A stretch of DNA of 64,000 bases, from contig NZ_VLKY01000002.1 of the NCBI RefSeq assembly GCF_007830155.1, forward strand, positions 1 to 64,000, written 5' to 3'. Positions 1 through 8,246 of this stretch are shown piece by piece. The notes under the pieces were generated by a model, which was not told where the DNA came from, made no database searches, and worked only from the letters and a program-made list of their open reading frames with translations. Position 1 is the stretch's first letter; each line of letters opens with the position of its first letter. The translations under genes were made by a program, and so were the position numbers. The stretch is from Pseudomonas duriflava. Its GTDB lineage: Bacteria; Pseudomonadota; Gammaproteobacteria; Pseudomonadales; Pseudomonadaceae.

Positions 1-5
1 CGATT

Positions 6-1199
6 TTATTCGACGATCTTGGCAACCACGCCGGCACCAACGGTACGGCCACCTTCACGAATCGCGAAGCGCAGACCTTCTTCCATGGCGATCGGAGCGA
101 TCAGGGTAACAACCATCTTGATGTTGTCACCCGGCATTACCATCTCAACGCCTTCCGGCAGCTCGCAGTTACCAGTTACATCCGTAGTACGGAAGTAGAA
201 CTGCGGACGGTAGCCCTTGAAGAATGGGGTATGACGACCACCTTCTTCCTTGGACAGCACATACACTTCGCACTCAAACTTAGTGTGCGGCTTGATAGTG
301 CCCGGCTTGGCCAAAACCTGGCCACGCTCAACGTCTTCACGCTTGGTGCCACGCAGCAGAGCGCCAACGTTCTCACCAGCACGACCTTCGTCAAGCAGCT
401 TACGGAACATTTCAACGCCGGTACAGGTAGTCTTGGTCGTAGCACGAATGCCCACGATTTCAACTTCCTCACCCACTTTAACGATACCGCGCTCAACACG
501 ACCAGTCACAACAGTACCGCGACCAGAGATGGAGAATACATCTTCGATTGGCATCAGGAACGGCTGATCAATGGCACGAACCGGCTCAGGAATGTAAGCA
601 TCCAGAGTTTCTACCAGTTTACGTACAGCCGATACACCGATTTCGTTATCGTCTTTGCCTTCCAGCGCCATCAGCGCGGAGCCAACAACGATCGGAGTGT
701 CATCGCCCGGGAAGTCATAGGTGTTCAGCAGATCGCGAACTTCCATTTCTACCAGCTCGAGCAGCTCGGCATCATCAACCATGTCGGCCTTGTTCAGGAA
801 CACGACAATGTAAGGAACGCCTACCTGTCGGGACAGCAGAATGTGCTCACGCGTCTGCGGCATGGGGCCGTCAGCAGCGGAACATACCAGGATAGCGCCG
901 TCCATCTGCGCAGCACCGGTAATCATGTTCTTCACGTAGTCAGCGTGACCCGGGCAGTCAACGTGAGCATAGTGACGAACAGGCGAATCGTATTCAACAT
1001 GGGAGGTGTTGATGGTGATACCGCGAGCCTTTTCTTCCGGTGCGTTATCGATCTGATCGAAGTTACGCGCGGAGCCGCCCCACGTTTCTGCGCAAACCTT
1101 GGTCAGCGCAGCGGTCAGCGTTGTCTTACCATGGTCGACGTGGCCGATGGTGCCGACGTTGACGTGCGGTTTGTTACGTTCAAATTTTTCTTTAGCCAT
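6..1199 (-). CDS. tufB: Elongation factor Tu
   Basis: EF-Tu is the GTPase that carries aminoacyl-tRNA to the ribosomal A site. The 397-residue protein has the full family pattern: P-loop GHVDHGKTT near residue 19, the switch-II motif DCPGH, and the nucleotide-specificity motif NKAD, followed by the two beta-barrel domains. A GTG two codons upstream is in frame, but the ATG at 1199 gives the canonical MAKEKFER start and has a purine-rich GGGAGAG ribosome-binding site. It is the last gene of a tRNA-Tyr/Gly/Thr transcript, which is the tufB arrangement rather than the tufA copy in the str operon. The stop codon lies 6 bases from the window edge, so the downstream terminator is not visible. The family call is certain; the A/B label rests on the tRNA context. 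Confidence 0.98.
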   Translation of the reverse strand: MAKEKFERNKPHVNVGTIGHVDHGKTTLTAALTKVCAETWGGSARNFDQIDNAPEEKARGITINTSHVEYDSPVRHYAHVDCPGHADYVKNMITGAAQMDGAILVCSAADGPMPQTREHILLSRQVGVPYIVVFLNKADMVDDAELLELVEMEVRDLLNTYDFPGDDTPIVVGSALMALEGKDDNEIGVSAVRKLVETLDAYIPEPVRAIDQPFLMPIEDVFSISGRGTVVTGRVERGIVKVGEEVEIVGIRATTKTTCTGVEMFRKLLDEGRAGENVGALLRGTKREDVERGQVLAKPGTIKPHTKFECEVYVLSKEEGGRHTPFFKGYRPQFYFRTTDVTGNCELPEGVEMVMPGDNIKMVVTLIAPIAMEEGLRFAIREGGRTVGAGVVAKIVE

Positions 1200-1280
1200 C
1201 GACACTCTCTCCCATCAAGAATTGAGCAAGTAACGCCGCCATAAAATAAAGGCAGATATTCACATATCTGCCCTTAATAA

Positions 1281-1356
1281 TGGAGCTCATGAGCGGATTT
1301 GAACCGCTGACCTCACCCTTACCAAGGGTGTGCTCTACCAACTGAGCTACATGAGC
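1281..1356 (-). tRNA. thrT: tRNA-Thr (GGT)
   Basis: Cloverleaf on the minus strand, 76 nt including an encoded CCA. The anticodon loop reads CTTGGTAA, giving anticodon GGT (Thr). The T-arm GGTTCAAATCC and D-arm AGCTCAGTTGGTAGAGC are intact and the acceptor stem GCTCATG pairs with CATGAGC. It is the last tRNA before tufB, about 80 bases upstream of it. Confidence 0.97.
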
Positions 1357-1370
1357 AATCAACAACAAAC

Positions 1371-1444
<74 letters not shown>

Positions 1445-1466
1445 ATAGCCTGCAGCTCTTGCAATT

Positions 1467-1551
1467 TGGTGGAGGGAGAAGGATTCGAACCTTCGAAGTC
1501 GTAGACGTCAGATTTACAGTCTGATCCCTTTGGCCGCTCGGGAATCCCTCC
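1467..1551 (-). tRNA. tyrU: tRNA-Tyr (GTA)
   Basis: Class II tRNA on the minus strand, 85 nt with encoded CCA and a long variable arm. The anticodon loop CTGTAAA gives anticodon GTA (Tyr). The acceptor stem GGAGGGA pairs with TCCCTCC. It is the first gene of the tRNA-tufB transcript; its 5' end is only about 6 bases after the start site predicted from the proximal promoter. Confidence 0.97.
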
Positions 1552-1563
1552 AAAGGAGGCGGC

Positions 1564-1592
1564 ATTTTCTTTTCTTGCCGCCGTCGTGTCAA
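1564..1592 (-). promoter_or_regulatory. Proximal sigma70 promoter of the tRNA-tufB operon
   Basis: On the minus strand a perfect -35 TTGACA (1592-1587) is followed after 17 bases by GAAAAT (1569-1564). Downstream comes a GC-rich discriminator, GCCGCC. That combination is typical of stable-RNA promoters under stringent (ppGpp) control. Predicted transcription starts near 1557, just before tRNA-Tyr. Confidence 0.8.
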
Positions 1593-1666
1593 GGATTTTC
1601 TTTAAAAACCTCAACTTACGTTGCCTGGGCTGCCGCTAAGCGGCCTTACATCACCAGAGCGGGCGC

Positions 1667-1695
1667 ATTTTATGCATTTAGTCGCAGACATGCAA
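1667..1695 (-). promoter_or_regulatory. Possible distal promoter of the tRNA-tufB operon
   Basis: A second sigma70-like pair on the minus strand: TTGCAT (1695-1690), 17-base spacer, TAAAAT (1672-1667). It would add about 100 bases of leader before the proximal promoter. Tandem promoters are common for stable-RNA operons, but this one is judged only from hexamers and spacing. Confidence 0.5.
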
Positions 1696-1728
1696 TTACT
1701 AAAACGCATAATTTGTAAAAATCTCTTT

Positions 1729-1766
1729 ATAAAACAAAAGGCCGCCGAGGCGACCTTTTGTTTTAT
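1729..1766 (-). terminator. Rho-independent terminator of pckA
   Basis: Long inverted repeat with 13-base arms (1729-1741 and 1754-1766). The inner CGCC/GGCG pairing extends the stem, and the minus-strand transcript ends in a TTTTGTTTTAT tract. It lies 13 bases after the pckA stop codon. The symmetric A/T flanks mean it could act in both directions. Confidence 0.88.
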
Positions 1767-1778
1767 AGCTATACGTAC

Positions 1779-3317
1779 TTAAAGCTGTGGGCCTGCCGCC
1801 TTAATGGCTTCAGAGACGCCACTGAACTTCTTAAAGTTTTCGACAAATTTGGTTGCCAGCGCCCTGGCAGCCTCATCATAAGCATTCGGATCCGACCATG
1901 TGTTGCGCGGATTTAACAACACGGTATCAACACCTGAAACAGCCTTAGGAACGTCCAGATTAATAATTGGTAAATGCTCAGTCTCGACATTTACCAGCGC
2001 GCCACTTTGAATAGCCGCAATGACTGCCCGAGTCGTAGGAATGCTGAAGCGCTTCCCTACCCCATAGCCGCCGCCCGTCCATCCTGTGTTTACAAGATAT
2101 ACCTTAGACCCAAAGCCATTGATCCGCTTGATCAGCAGCTCTGCGTATTCAGCGGCTGGACGAGGAAAGAATGGTGCCCCGAAGCAAGTTGAGAACGTAG
2201 ATTTGATTCCCGGGCCAGACCCCATTTCAGTAGAACCTACCAAGGCAGTGTAACCGGACAAGAAGTGATACGCCGCCTGCTCATTATTGAGAATAGATAC
2301 TGGCGGAAGGACACCGGTTAGATCACAGGTCAGGAAAATGACCGCATTCGGCTCACCACCCCGATTTAACTCAGCACGCTTGTCGATCAGCTCACGGGGA
2401 TAAGCAGCACGACTGTTCTGTGTGAGACTGTCATCCGCGTAGTCAGGATTACGCGTCTGTGGGTCGAGCACCACGTTCTCCAGAACAGCACCAAACTGGA
2501 TAGCCTTCCAGATCACCGGCTCATTCTTCTCGGACAGGTCGATGCATTTGGCATAGCACCCACCTTCAATATTGAAGACAGTACCTACACCCCACCCATG
2601 CTCGTCATCACCAATCAGGTAACGACTCTCATCTGCAGACAAGGTAGTTTTACCTGTCCCGGACAAGCCGAAGAACAACGTGACGTCGCCGTCTTCTCCC
2701 ATATTCGCCGCGCAATGCATCGGCAGAACATCACGTTCGGGCAGAAGGAAGTTCTGCACAGAGAACATAGCCTTCTTCATCTCGCCCGCGTAACGCATAC
2801 CTGCAATCAGCACTTTCTTGGCTGCAAAGTTGATAATTACGGTGCCATCAGAATTGGTACCATCACGCTCAGGCTCACAGACGAACCAGGGGGCATTCAG
2901 AATTTCCCATTCAGGACGGGACTGTGGGTTGTAGCTTTCTGGATTAATGAAGAGGCAACGGCCGAAAAGGTTATGCCACGCCGTCTCGGTGGTCATTTTT
3001 ACTGCCAGGTAGTGTTCAGGATCAGAGCCTACATGAACATGCGAAATAAAATGATCACGCTCACCCAGATAGCTGGAGACTCGCTCCCATAGCGCATCAA
3101 ATTTTTCCGCCGGGAATGGACGGTTAATAGCACCCCAATCAATCGCATCACGAGTCGAAACTTCTTCAACAATGTAGCGATCGGCTGGCGAACGTCCCGT
3201 GCGATGTCCTGTCTTGACTACAAGAGAGCCATTGGCGGCTAACTCACCCTCGCCGCGCCGAAGCGCCTCTTCGACCAGCTGCGCGGCGCTAATATCGGTA
3301 TAAACGTTGGCTTGCAT
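1779..3317 (-). CDS. pckA: Phosphoenolpyruvate carboxykinase (ATP)
   Basis: PckA converts oxaloacetate and ATP to phosphoenolpyruvate, CO2 and ADP, the first committed step of gluconeogenesis, in the cytosol. The protein is 512 residues, normal for the ATP-dependent family. It carries the substrate/metal motif FHISHVH-like HFISHVHVG, the kinase P-loop [11 protein letters not shown], and the following DDEHGW aspartate motif. A GTG seven codons upstream is possible, but the ATG at 3317 follows a GGGGAA ribosome-binding site and gives the usual N-terminus. The gene stands alone, ends at a strong terminator and lies between the tRNA-tufB operon and hslO. Confidence 0.97.
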   Translation of the reverse strand: MQANVYTDISAAQLVEEALRRGEGELAANGSLVVKTGHRTGRSPADRYIVEEVSTRDAIDWGAINRPFPAEKFDALWERVSSYLGERDHFISHVHVGSDPEHYLAVKMTTETAWHNLFGRCLFINPESYNPQSRPEWEILNAPWFVCEPERDGTNSDGTVIINFAAKKVLIAGMRYAGEMKKAMFSVQNFLLPERDVLPMHCAANMGEDGDVTLFFGLSGTGKTTLSADESRYLIGDDEHGWGVGTVFNIEGGCYAKCIDLSEKNEPVIWKAIQFGAVLENVVLDPQTRNPDYADDSLTQNSRAAYPRELIDKRAELNRGGEPNAVIFLTCDLTGVLPPVSILNNEQAAYHFLSGYTALVGSTEMGSGPGIKSTFSTCFGAPFFPRPAAEYAELLIKRINGFGSKVYLVNTGWTGGGYGVGKRFSIPTTRAVIAAIQSGALVNVETEHLPIINLDVPKAVSGVDTVLLNPRNTWSDPNAYDEAARALATKFVENFKKFSGVSEAIKAAGPQL

Positions 3318-3436
3318 CGTGTAGTTCCCCGTCGGCACTCGGCCGGTCCTTTTTTAATTTGTAGCTGAAACCGATCTTGGCTACATAAAAACCGAAGTCG
3401 CGATTATGCCAGAAAGCCTATTCCTGATTGCAATGC

Positions 3437-4330
3437 TTAGTGACGGGTTTCTTGCGGTGTTTGGCTACCACCGCCGGCAAAAATCTGAGCGACATCAGCG
3501 GCGTCGAACAGATAACGCTCATTACAGAACTGGCAATCGATTTCGATCTGCCCGCCCTGCTCATGCAATAGCAATTCGACATCCGCCTGGCCCAGAGAGA
3601 CAAGCGCATTTGCGGATCGTTCCCTTGAGCAGCTGCAATTAAAATGGACGAGTTGCGGATCAAACAGGCGAACAGCTTCTTCGTGATACAGGCGATGCAG
3701 CACAGTTTCATTAGGCAAGCTCAACAGCTCCTCAGCCGTTAGAGTATCAGCCAGGGTTGTCAGATGCTGCCAGCTCGCTTCACGCACCTCTTTATCTTTG
3801 TGCTTATCGGCTGGTAACTGCTGCAACAACAGCCCGCGGGCACGACGGCCATCGGCATTGAGCCAGAAGCGTGTAGGAAGCTGTTCAGAGGTTGCAAAGT
3901 AGCCAGACAGGCATTCTGCCAAGGTCTGACCTTCTAATGGGACGATCCCCTGATAACGCTGACCGTTGGTCGGATCGACCGTAATCGCTAACACACCCTC
4001 AGGCATCAAATCCTGCAAAGTAGCGTTGGCAGGAATAGCTTCCGCATCGTACCGGGCAATTCCTCTTACCTCCCGAGAGCTTGAGCACTCAACGATCAGC
4101 AACGGCACAGCGCCGCTGGAGCGCGCCTGGAGAACCAACAGACCGTCAAATTTCAGTGTCCCACATAACAGAGCAGCCGCCGCCAGCATCTCACCCAGCA
4201 ACTGGGCGACAGGTTCCGGGTAGGTATGTTTAGCAAGGACCTCGATGTAGCTGCGCTCCAGCAAGGCCAGCTCACCTCTTACATCGGTTTCATCGAAGAG
4301 GAAGCGTTGAGTGTAATCGAATGGAGTCAT
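3437..4330 (-). CDS. hslO: Hsp33 redox-regulated chaperonin
   Basis: Hsp33 is a cytosolic holdase activated when its zinc-bound cysteines are oxidised; it protects unfolded proteins during oxidative stress. The 297-residue product starts [12 protein letters not shown], typical of the pseudomonad family. Near the C-terminus it has the four-cysteine zinc switch, CSC followed by CQFC. An in-frame upstream start at 4366 would add 12 residues not normally present, so the ATG at 4330 is used. It is on the same strand as hslR (Hsp15) but separated by about 310 bases, so it may have its own promoter. Confidence 0.96.
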   Translation of the reverse strand: MTPFDYTQRFLFDETDVRGELALLERSYIEVLAKHTYPEPVAQLLGEMLAAAALLCGTLKFDGLLVLQARSSGAVPLLIVECSSSREVRGIARYDAEAIPANATLQDLMPEGVLAITVDPTNGQRYQGIVPLEGQTLAECLSGYFATSEQLPTRFWLNADGRRARGLLLQQLPADKHKDKEVREASWQHLTTLADTLTAEELLSLPNETVLHRLYHEEAVRLFDPQLVHFNCSCSRERSANALVSLGQADVELLLHEQGGQIEIDCQFCNERYLFDAADVAQIFAGGGSQTPQETRH

Positions 4331-4639
4331 AACAGAGATGTGCCTGAAAAGGGAAATGACAAACACGTGGCCGAGACGAATACGGTCACGCTTCCTACTT
4401 AGTTGCCTAGGTTTACTTCATTTTATGAACAATGCCTTACTCTTCCAAGCCAAAGGGTCGAGTAGACATTTCTTGATCTTCAAGTAAGGCCTTAAGTCAG
4501 CCTTCAGCTTTGAGCCGTAAAATCTGGCTCTTAGCCATGACTCGTATAAAACTGGCGCTCGTTACCGCTGCCGATCACGTTGTGAGACTTCAGCCAGGCT
4601 CATCAACATATTTTGTCCGACCTGTAGAACAAGGCCATC
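4331..4639. other. Intergenic region between hslR and hslO
   Basis: About 310 bases without a convincing gene. It lies downstream of hslR and upstream of hslO, both on the minus strand, so it should contain any independent hslO promoter. A CTTGAA-like element occurs (minus strand, near 4485), but I do not see a convincing sigma32 partner (CCCCAT) at the right spacing. No strong hairpin terminator was recognised. Confidence 0.5.
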
Positions 4640-5059
4640 TCAGTCCATAGAGCGCTGATCGGCATCGCCCCAAAACCGGTGAATCTGGCGACGTTGTTTT
4701 TTGGAAGGCCGCCCCTCCGTTGTCATGCCTAAGGCTCCTGCTTTGCGTAATGAGGCAGCACGCTCTCTTCGCTCAAGACTTTCTTCGGTCTCCCGATACA
4801 GTAACTGCGCCTCGGGTGCACCACGGCGTTGCTGTGATAAGGCCGTAATCACGACGGTCTTTTCATCGAAACCCTGACGAATCGTCAGCTCTTCGCCGAC
4901 CTTGGGTTCCTTGCTGGGCTTGCACCGCTCCCCTCGACACTGGACCTTGCCACCTTCAATAGCCGCCTTGGCTAGTGCTCGGGTTTTAAAAAAGCGTGCA
5001 GCCCATAACCATTTATCCAACCGGATTTTTTCGTCATTTGCCTGTTGCGCTAACGTCAT
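4640..5059 (-). CDS. hslR: Heat shock protein 15, S4-domain RNA-binding protein
   Basis: Hsp15 binds 50S subunits carrying stalled nascent chains and helps recycle them. The 139-residue protein opens with an S4 RNA-binding domain (roughly residues 10-70: IRLDKWLWAARFFKTR, then the GGKV turn) and ends in a basic tail with KKQRRQIHRF, as in the family. The start has a GGAGAG ribosome-binding site. It is divergently oriented to rimA and upstream of hslO, forming the usual hslR-hslO pair. Confidence 0.95.
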   Translation of the reverse strand: MTLAQQANDEKIRLDKWLWAARFFKTRALAKAAIEGGKVQCRGERCKPSKEPKVGEELTIRQGFDEKTVVITALSQQRRGAPEAQLLYRETEESLERRERAASLRKAGALGMTTEGRPSKKQRRQIHRFWGDADQRSMD

Positions 5060-5153
5060 TAATTAAAGCTCTCCAGGATGCGTTTTTGCATTAACCATTA
5101 ACTGATTGCTCATGCACCGAGCGTTTATTTTTACGCCCGCCTTTGGTACCACT

Positions 5154-5933
5154 ATGACTACATTTTTCCCTAAAGAGTTGACTCAGCCGACACGCTGCCA
5201 GGGTTGCCAACAGAGCGAGCCGTTGAACTTCGACTTTTCATTTGCTTTCCAGCCTATCGTAGACGTAGAAAGTCGTCGTATCTTCGCTCACGAAGCCTTA
5301 ATACGCGGCCCGGAAGGTCAAGGTGCACTCAGCGTACTCGAGCGGGTAAACGACCAGAACCGCTACCGTTTCGATCAGCGCTGCCGCACGCAGGCGATTG
5401 CCAACGCCAGCGCTTTGGGAATGCAGGAAAAGTTATCAATCAACTTTTTGCCAAACGCTGTCTATCGTCCAGAACTGTGCATTCGAAGTACATTAGAAGC
5501 CGCACAGGCCCATAACTTTCCTCTCGAACGTCTTATTTTTGAAACCGTCGAGAGTGAACATATGAGTAACAACAAGCATCTCACGCATATCTTGCGCGAG
5601 TACCGGCAGTTCGGTTTCATGACAGCCATTGACGACTTCGGAGCAGGCCACTCGGGCTTAAATCTACTAGCTGATTTTCAGCCGGACCTGATCAAGCTAG
5701 ACATGGCTCTGATTCGCAATATCGATCGTGACGCTGTACGCCAAGCGATTGTTCGTGGCATCGTCTCCATCTGTACAGAGCTGAATGTGCGTATCATCGC
5801 CGAAGGTATAGAAACCTCTGCAGAGCGCGATTGTCTACGCGACCACGGCATTATGTTGATGCAAGGTTATTTCTTTGCCAAACCGGCGTTCAATACGCTG
5901 GCACTCATCGATACCCAGACATGGGGGCATTAA
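5154..5933 (+). CDS. rimA: EAL-domain c-di-GMP phosphodiesterase RimA
   Basis: An EAL domain fills almost the whole 259-residue protein. Catalytic signatures look intact: EAL(IRG) at 47-49, the INF-type asparagine segment, ETVE, DDFGAG, IKLDM and AEGIET. It should therefore hydrolyse c-di-GMP to pGpG. There is no membrane segment or sensor domain; the N-terminus has an unusual CQGC pair near residues 13-16. It is the first gene of a compact operon with rimB and rimK. In P. fluorescens a small EAL protein, a retropepsin-like protease and RimK form a rimABK operon in which c-di-GMP tunes ribosomal S6 glutamation; this locus matches that layout. The start is uncertain: an ATG at 5112 is also in frame and neither has a strong ribosome-binding site. 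Confidence 0.9.
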   Translation: MTTFFPKELTQPTRCQGCQQSEPLNFDFSFAFQPIVDVESRRIFAHEALIRGPEGQGALSVLERVNDQNRYRFDQRCRTQAIANASALGMQEKLSINFLPNAVYRPELCIRSTLEAAQAHNFPLERLIFETVESEHMSNNKHLTHILREYRQFGFMTAIDDFGAGHSGLNLLADFQPDLIKLDMALIRNIDRDAVRQAIVRGIVSICTELNVRIIAEGIETSAERDCLRDHGIMLMQGYFFAKPAFNTLALIDTQTWGH

Positions 5934-5954
5934 GCCTCATTTCAAGGATAGCGC

Positions 5955-6431
5955 TTGAAGACACTCGACGATCTGGCCGTCATCGGCTTGCGGGAATGGG
6001 TCGCCTTGCCTGAATTAGGCGTGATCGGTCTCAGGGCCAAGATCGACACAGGCGCCAGTACATCAGCACTTCACGCTACAGAAGTTACCCCCTTTGAACG
6101 AAACGGTGAGCGCTGGGTGCGCTTCACTGTTCATCTCGGCACGTTGGTACAGTCACGGCATCGGCATTGCGAGGCGCCGCTGGTTGCTAGGAAAACCATT
6201 CGCAGCTCCAACGGCCATGCGCAAACCCGCTATGTCATCCGGACACATCTGGCCCTAGGCGAACGTTCTTGGCCCGTGGAATTCACTCTGGCCTGCCGTA
6301 AAAGTATGCGCTATCGCCTGTTATTAGGATCGAAAGCATTGATCGAAGGTGGCTTGATCGTGAATCCGGCCGTCAGTTATGCCCAAGACAAACCAACCCT
6401 ATCCCTTTCCCCCGCTCCGGGTGCCGCATGA
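5955..6431 (+). CDS. rimB: Retropepsin-like aspartic protease RimB
   Basis: The 158-residue protein belongs to the RimK-associated putative zinc/retropepsin-like protease family. It has the aspartic protease signature [12 protein letters not shown] near residues 30-41 and the family ending [10 protein letters not shown]. In the P. fluorescens rimABK operon the corresponding product interacts with RimK and is thought to modulate S6 glutamation. The best start is TTG at 5955, because AAGGA lies 6 bases upstream and the resulting MKTLDDL... N-terminus is family-like. It follows rimA by 21 bases and overlaps rimK by 4 bases (ATGA), so the pair is translationally coupled. The family name ATP-dependent zinc protease is historical; the DTGAS motif favours an aspartic mechanism. 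Confidence 0.88.
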   Translation: MKTLDDLAVIGLREWVALPELGVIGLRAKIDTGASTSALHATEVTPFERNGERWVRFTVHLGTLVQSRHRHCEAPLVARKTIRSSNGHAQTRYVIRTHLALGERSWPVEFTLACRKSMRYRLLLGSKALIEGGLIVNPAVSYAQDKPTLSLSPAPGAA

Positions 6432-7333
6432 AAATCGCTGTGCTTTCGCGTAATCCTCGCTTGTACTCCACTCGTCGCCTAGTGGAGGCTGGTGAGCAAC
6501 GTGGCCATGAAATGGTCGTAATCGACACGTTGCGCGCGTATATGAACATTGCCAGTCATAAACCCCAGATTCATTATCGTGGAAAGCCGCTCGAAGGGTT
6601 CGATGCGGTCATTCCTCGGATTGGCGCTTCCGTTACGTTTTATGGCTGCGCCGTGCTGCGTCAGTTCGAAATGATGGGTGTCTTTCCGCTCAACGAGTCC
6701 GTTGCGATCAGCCGGGCACGTGACAAGCTGCGCTCATTGCAGCTTATGTCCCGCAAAGGCGTGGGCCTTCCAGTAACCGGTTTTGCTCACTCACCGGATG
6801 ATGTACCGGACCTGATTCGCATGGTAGGCGGGGCTCCCCTGGTCATCAAACTCCTCGAGGGTACGCAAGGCATCGGTGTCGTGCTGTGTGAGACGGAAAA
6901 AGCGGCCGAGTCCGTTTTAGAAGCCTTTATGGGCCTCAAGCAAAACATCATGGTGCAGGAGTACATTCGCGAGGCCGGCGGCGCTGACATTCGATGCTTT
7001 GTCGTGGGCGACAAGGTCATCGCTGCCATGAAGCGTCAGGCCAAACCAGGAGAGTTCCGCTCCAACCTGCACCGGGGCGGCACGGCCAGTCTGGTCAAAA
7101 TCACGCCCGAAGAGCGCATGGCAGCTATTCGCGCGGCCAAGGTACTGGGCCTGAACGTGGCCGGTGTGGATATTCTGCGCTCCAACCATGGCCCGCTCGT
7201 TATGGAGGTCAACTCATCGCCGGGCCTAGAGGGTATTGAGGAGACAACCAAACAGGATATTGCCGGCATCATCATTCAGTATTTAGAGAAAAATAGCGGC
7301 CCCAATTTAACCCGAACCAAGGGCAAGGGCTAA
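6428..7333 (+). CDS. rimK: Ribosomal protein S6 glutamate ligase RimK
   Basis: RimK is an ATP-grasp enzyme that adds glutamate residues to the C-terminus of ribosomal protein S6. The 301-residue length is normal. The protein begins [10 protein letters not shown], then shows the pre-ATP-grasp PRIGAS motif, the ATP-grasp lysine/glycine segment LEGTQGIGV, and the metal-binding end motif [14 protein letters not shown]. Its start overlaps the rimB stop (ATGA) and its stop overlaps the next start (TAATG), so it sits in the middle of a coupled four-gene operon. Confidence 0.97.
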   Translation: MKIAVLSRNPRLYSTRRLVEAGEQRGHEMVVIDTLRAYMNIASHKPQIHYRGKPLEGFDAVIPRIGASVTFYGCAVLRQFEMMGVFPLNESVAISRARDKLRSLQLMSRKGVGLPVTGFAHSPDDVPDLIRMVGGAPLVIKLLEGTQGIGVVLCETEKAAESVLEAFMGLKQNIMVQEYIREAGGADIRCFVVGDKVIAAMKRQAKPGEFRSNLHRGGTASLVKITPEERMAAIRAAKVLGLNVAGVDILRSNHGPLVMEVNSSPGLEGIEETTKQDIAGIIIQYLEKNSGPNLTRTKGKG

Positions 7334-8244
7334 TGAGCGATACCGCATCCTGTCAGACCTTTGCGGGCCGAGTCGCCTTGATTGCCCCTGCGGCGGCTAT
7401 TGCTGTAGAGGCGCTTGAGGCAACGTATGCGCGCCTGACGGCATTGGGAATTAACTACCTGCCGGGCGCCTATGTGCAGGCTCGGCATCGCTACCTGGCC
7501 GGAACGCTTGAGGAGCGTCTGACTGATTTGTATACCGCCTACGAAAACCCCGAAACCACTGCAGTCTGGTGTCTGCGGGGCGGGTATGGCTGCGCCCATC
7601 TGCTTCCGCATATCGATTGGCAGCGCTTGCGTCGCGTGACGCCAAAGCCCCTGATTGGGTTTTCAGATATTTCCGTTCTGCTCAGCGACTTTCATCGTCA
7701 TGGATTGACCGGTATCCATGGGCCGGTGGCTACTGCCTGGGCGCGAAGTTATGACGAAGCAGAGCAGCAGGAAATACATGAGGCGTCTCTGTTTAGCCTG
7801 CTCGATCTACTGAAAGAGCAGTTGCATACCTTGCCGACCCGCCAGCTTAGCGGCCCGAAAGATGCCATTCGAGGGCCATTGATCGGCGGTAACCTGACAG
7901 CCCTGGCCAGTGTAGCCGGGACTGCCCACGGGCTTTATGTGCCGCCACGGTCGATTTTGATCCTGGAAGACGTAGGCGAGCCATATTATCGAATCGAGCG
8001 TAGCCTTTGGCAGCTGTTACACAGCATCGATAGGCATCAACTAGGTGCAGTGTGTCTGGGCACTTTTACCGACTGCCCACGCAAAGGAGTCGCCCATAGC
8101 ATTGAGGAGATTGTGGCGGAATGGCTCGCGCCCTGGGATATCCCCTTGTATGCCGGCCTTCCCAGCGGCCATGGCCCCGCTAATAGGGCCTGGCCTTATG
8201 GACGGGATGCGACGATCAGCGCTACAGAGCTCCGGTGGGCTTGA
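7333..8244 (+). CDS. ldcA: LD-carboxypeptidase (peptidase S66)
   Basis: LD-carboxypeptidase removes the terminal D-alanine from murein tetrapeptides during cytoplasmic peptidoglycan recycling. The 303-residue protein has the S66 family features: RGGYG near residue 82, the nucleophile motif IGFSDIS (Ser111), the LEDVGE glutamate motif near 212, and SGHG histidine near 280. P. aeruginosa LdcA has the same Ser-Glu-His triad. The start overlaps the rimK stop by one base (TAATG), tying wall recycling to the rim operon. It converges with amgS with only two bases between the stop codons and no room for a separate terminator. Confidence 0.93.
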   Translation: MSDTASCQTFAGRVALIAPAAAIAVEALEATYARLTALGINYLPGAYVQARHRYLAGTLEERLTDLYTAYENPETTAVWCLRGGYGCAHLLPHIDWQRLRRVTPKPLIGFSDISVLLSDFHRHGLTGIHGPVATAWARSYDEAEQQEIHEASLFSLLDLLKEQLHTLPTRQLSGPKDAIRGPLIGGNLTALASVAGTAHGLYVPPRSILILEDVGEPYYRIERSLWQLLHSIDRHQLGAVCLGTFTDCPRKGVAHSIEEIVAEWLAPWDIPLYAGLPSGHGPANRAWPYGRDATISATELRWA

Positions 8245-8246
8245 AC

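Noticed and set aside
231..1244. Long plus-strand open frame antisense to tufB (337 codons)
   Set aside because: It mirrors the highly biased codons of tufB, has no family resemblance and no ribosome-binding site. A shadow frame.
2598..3092. Open frame antisense to pckA
   Set aside because: No recognisable domain, no ribosome-binding site, and the opposite strand is an intact, strongly conserved gene.
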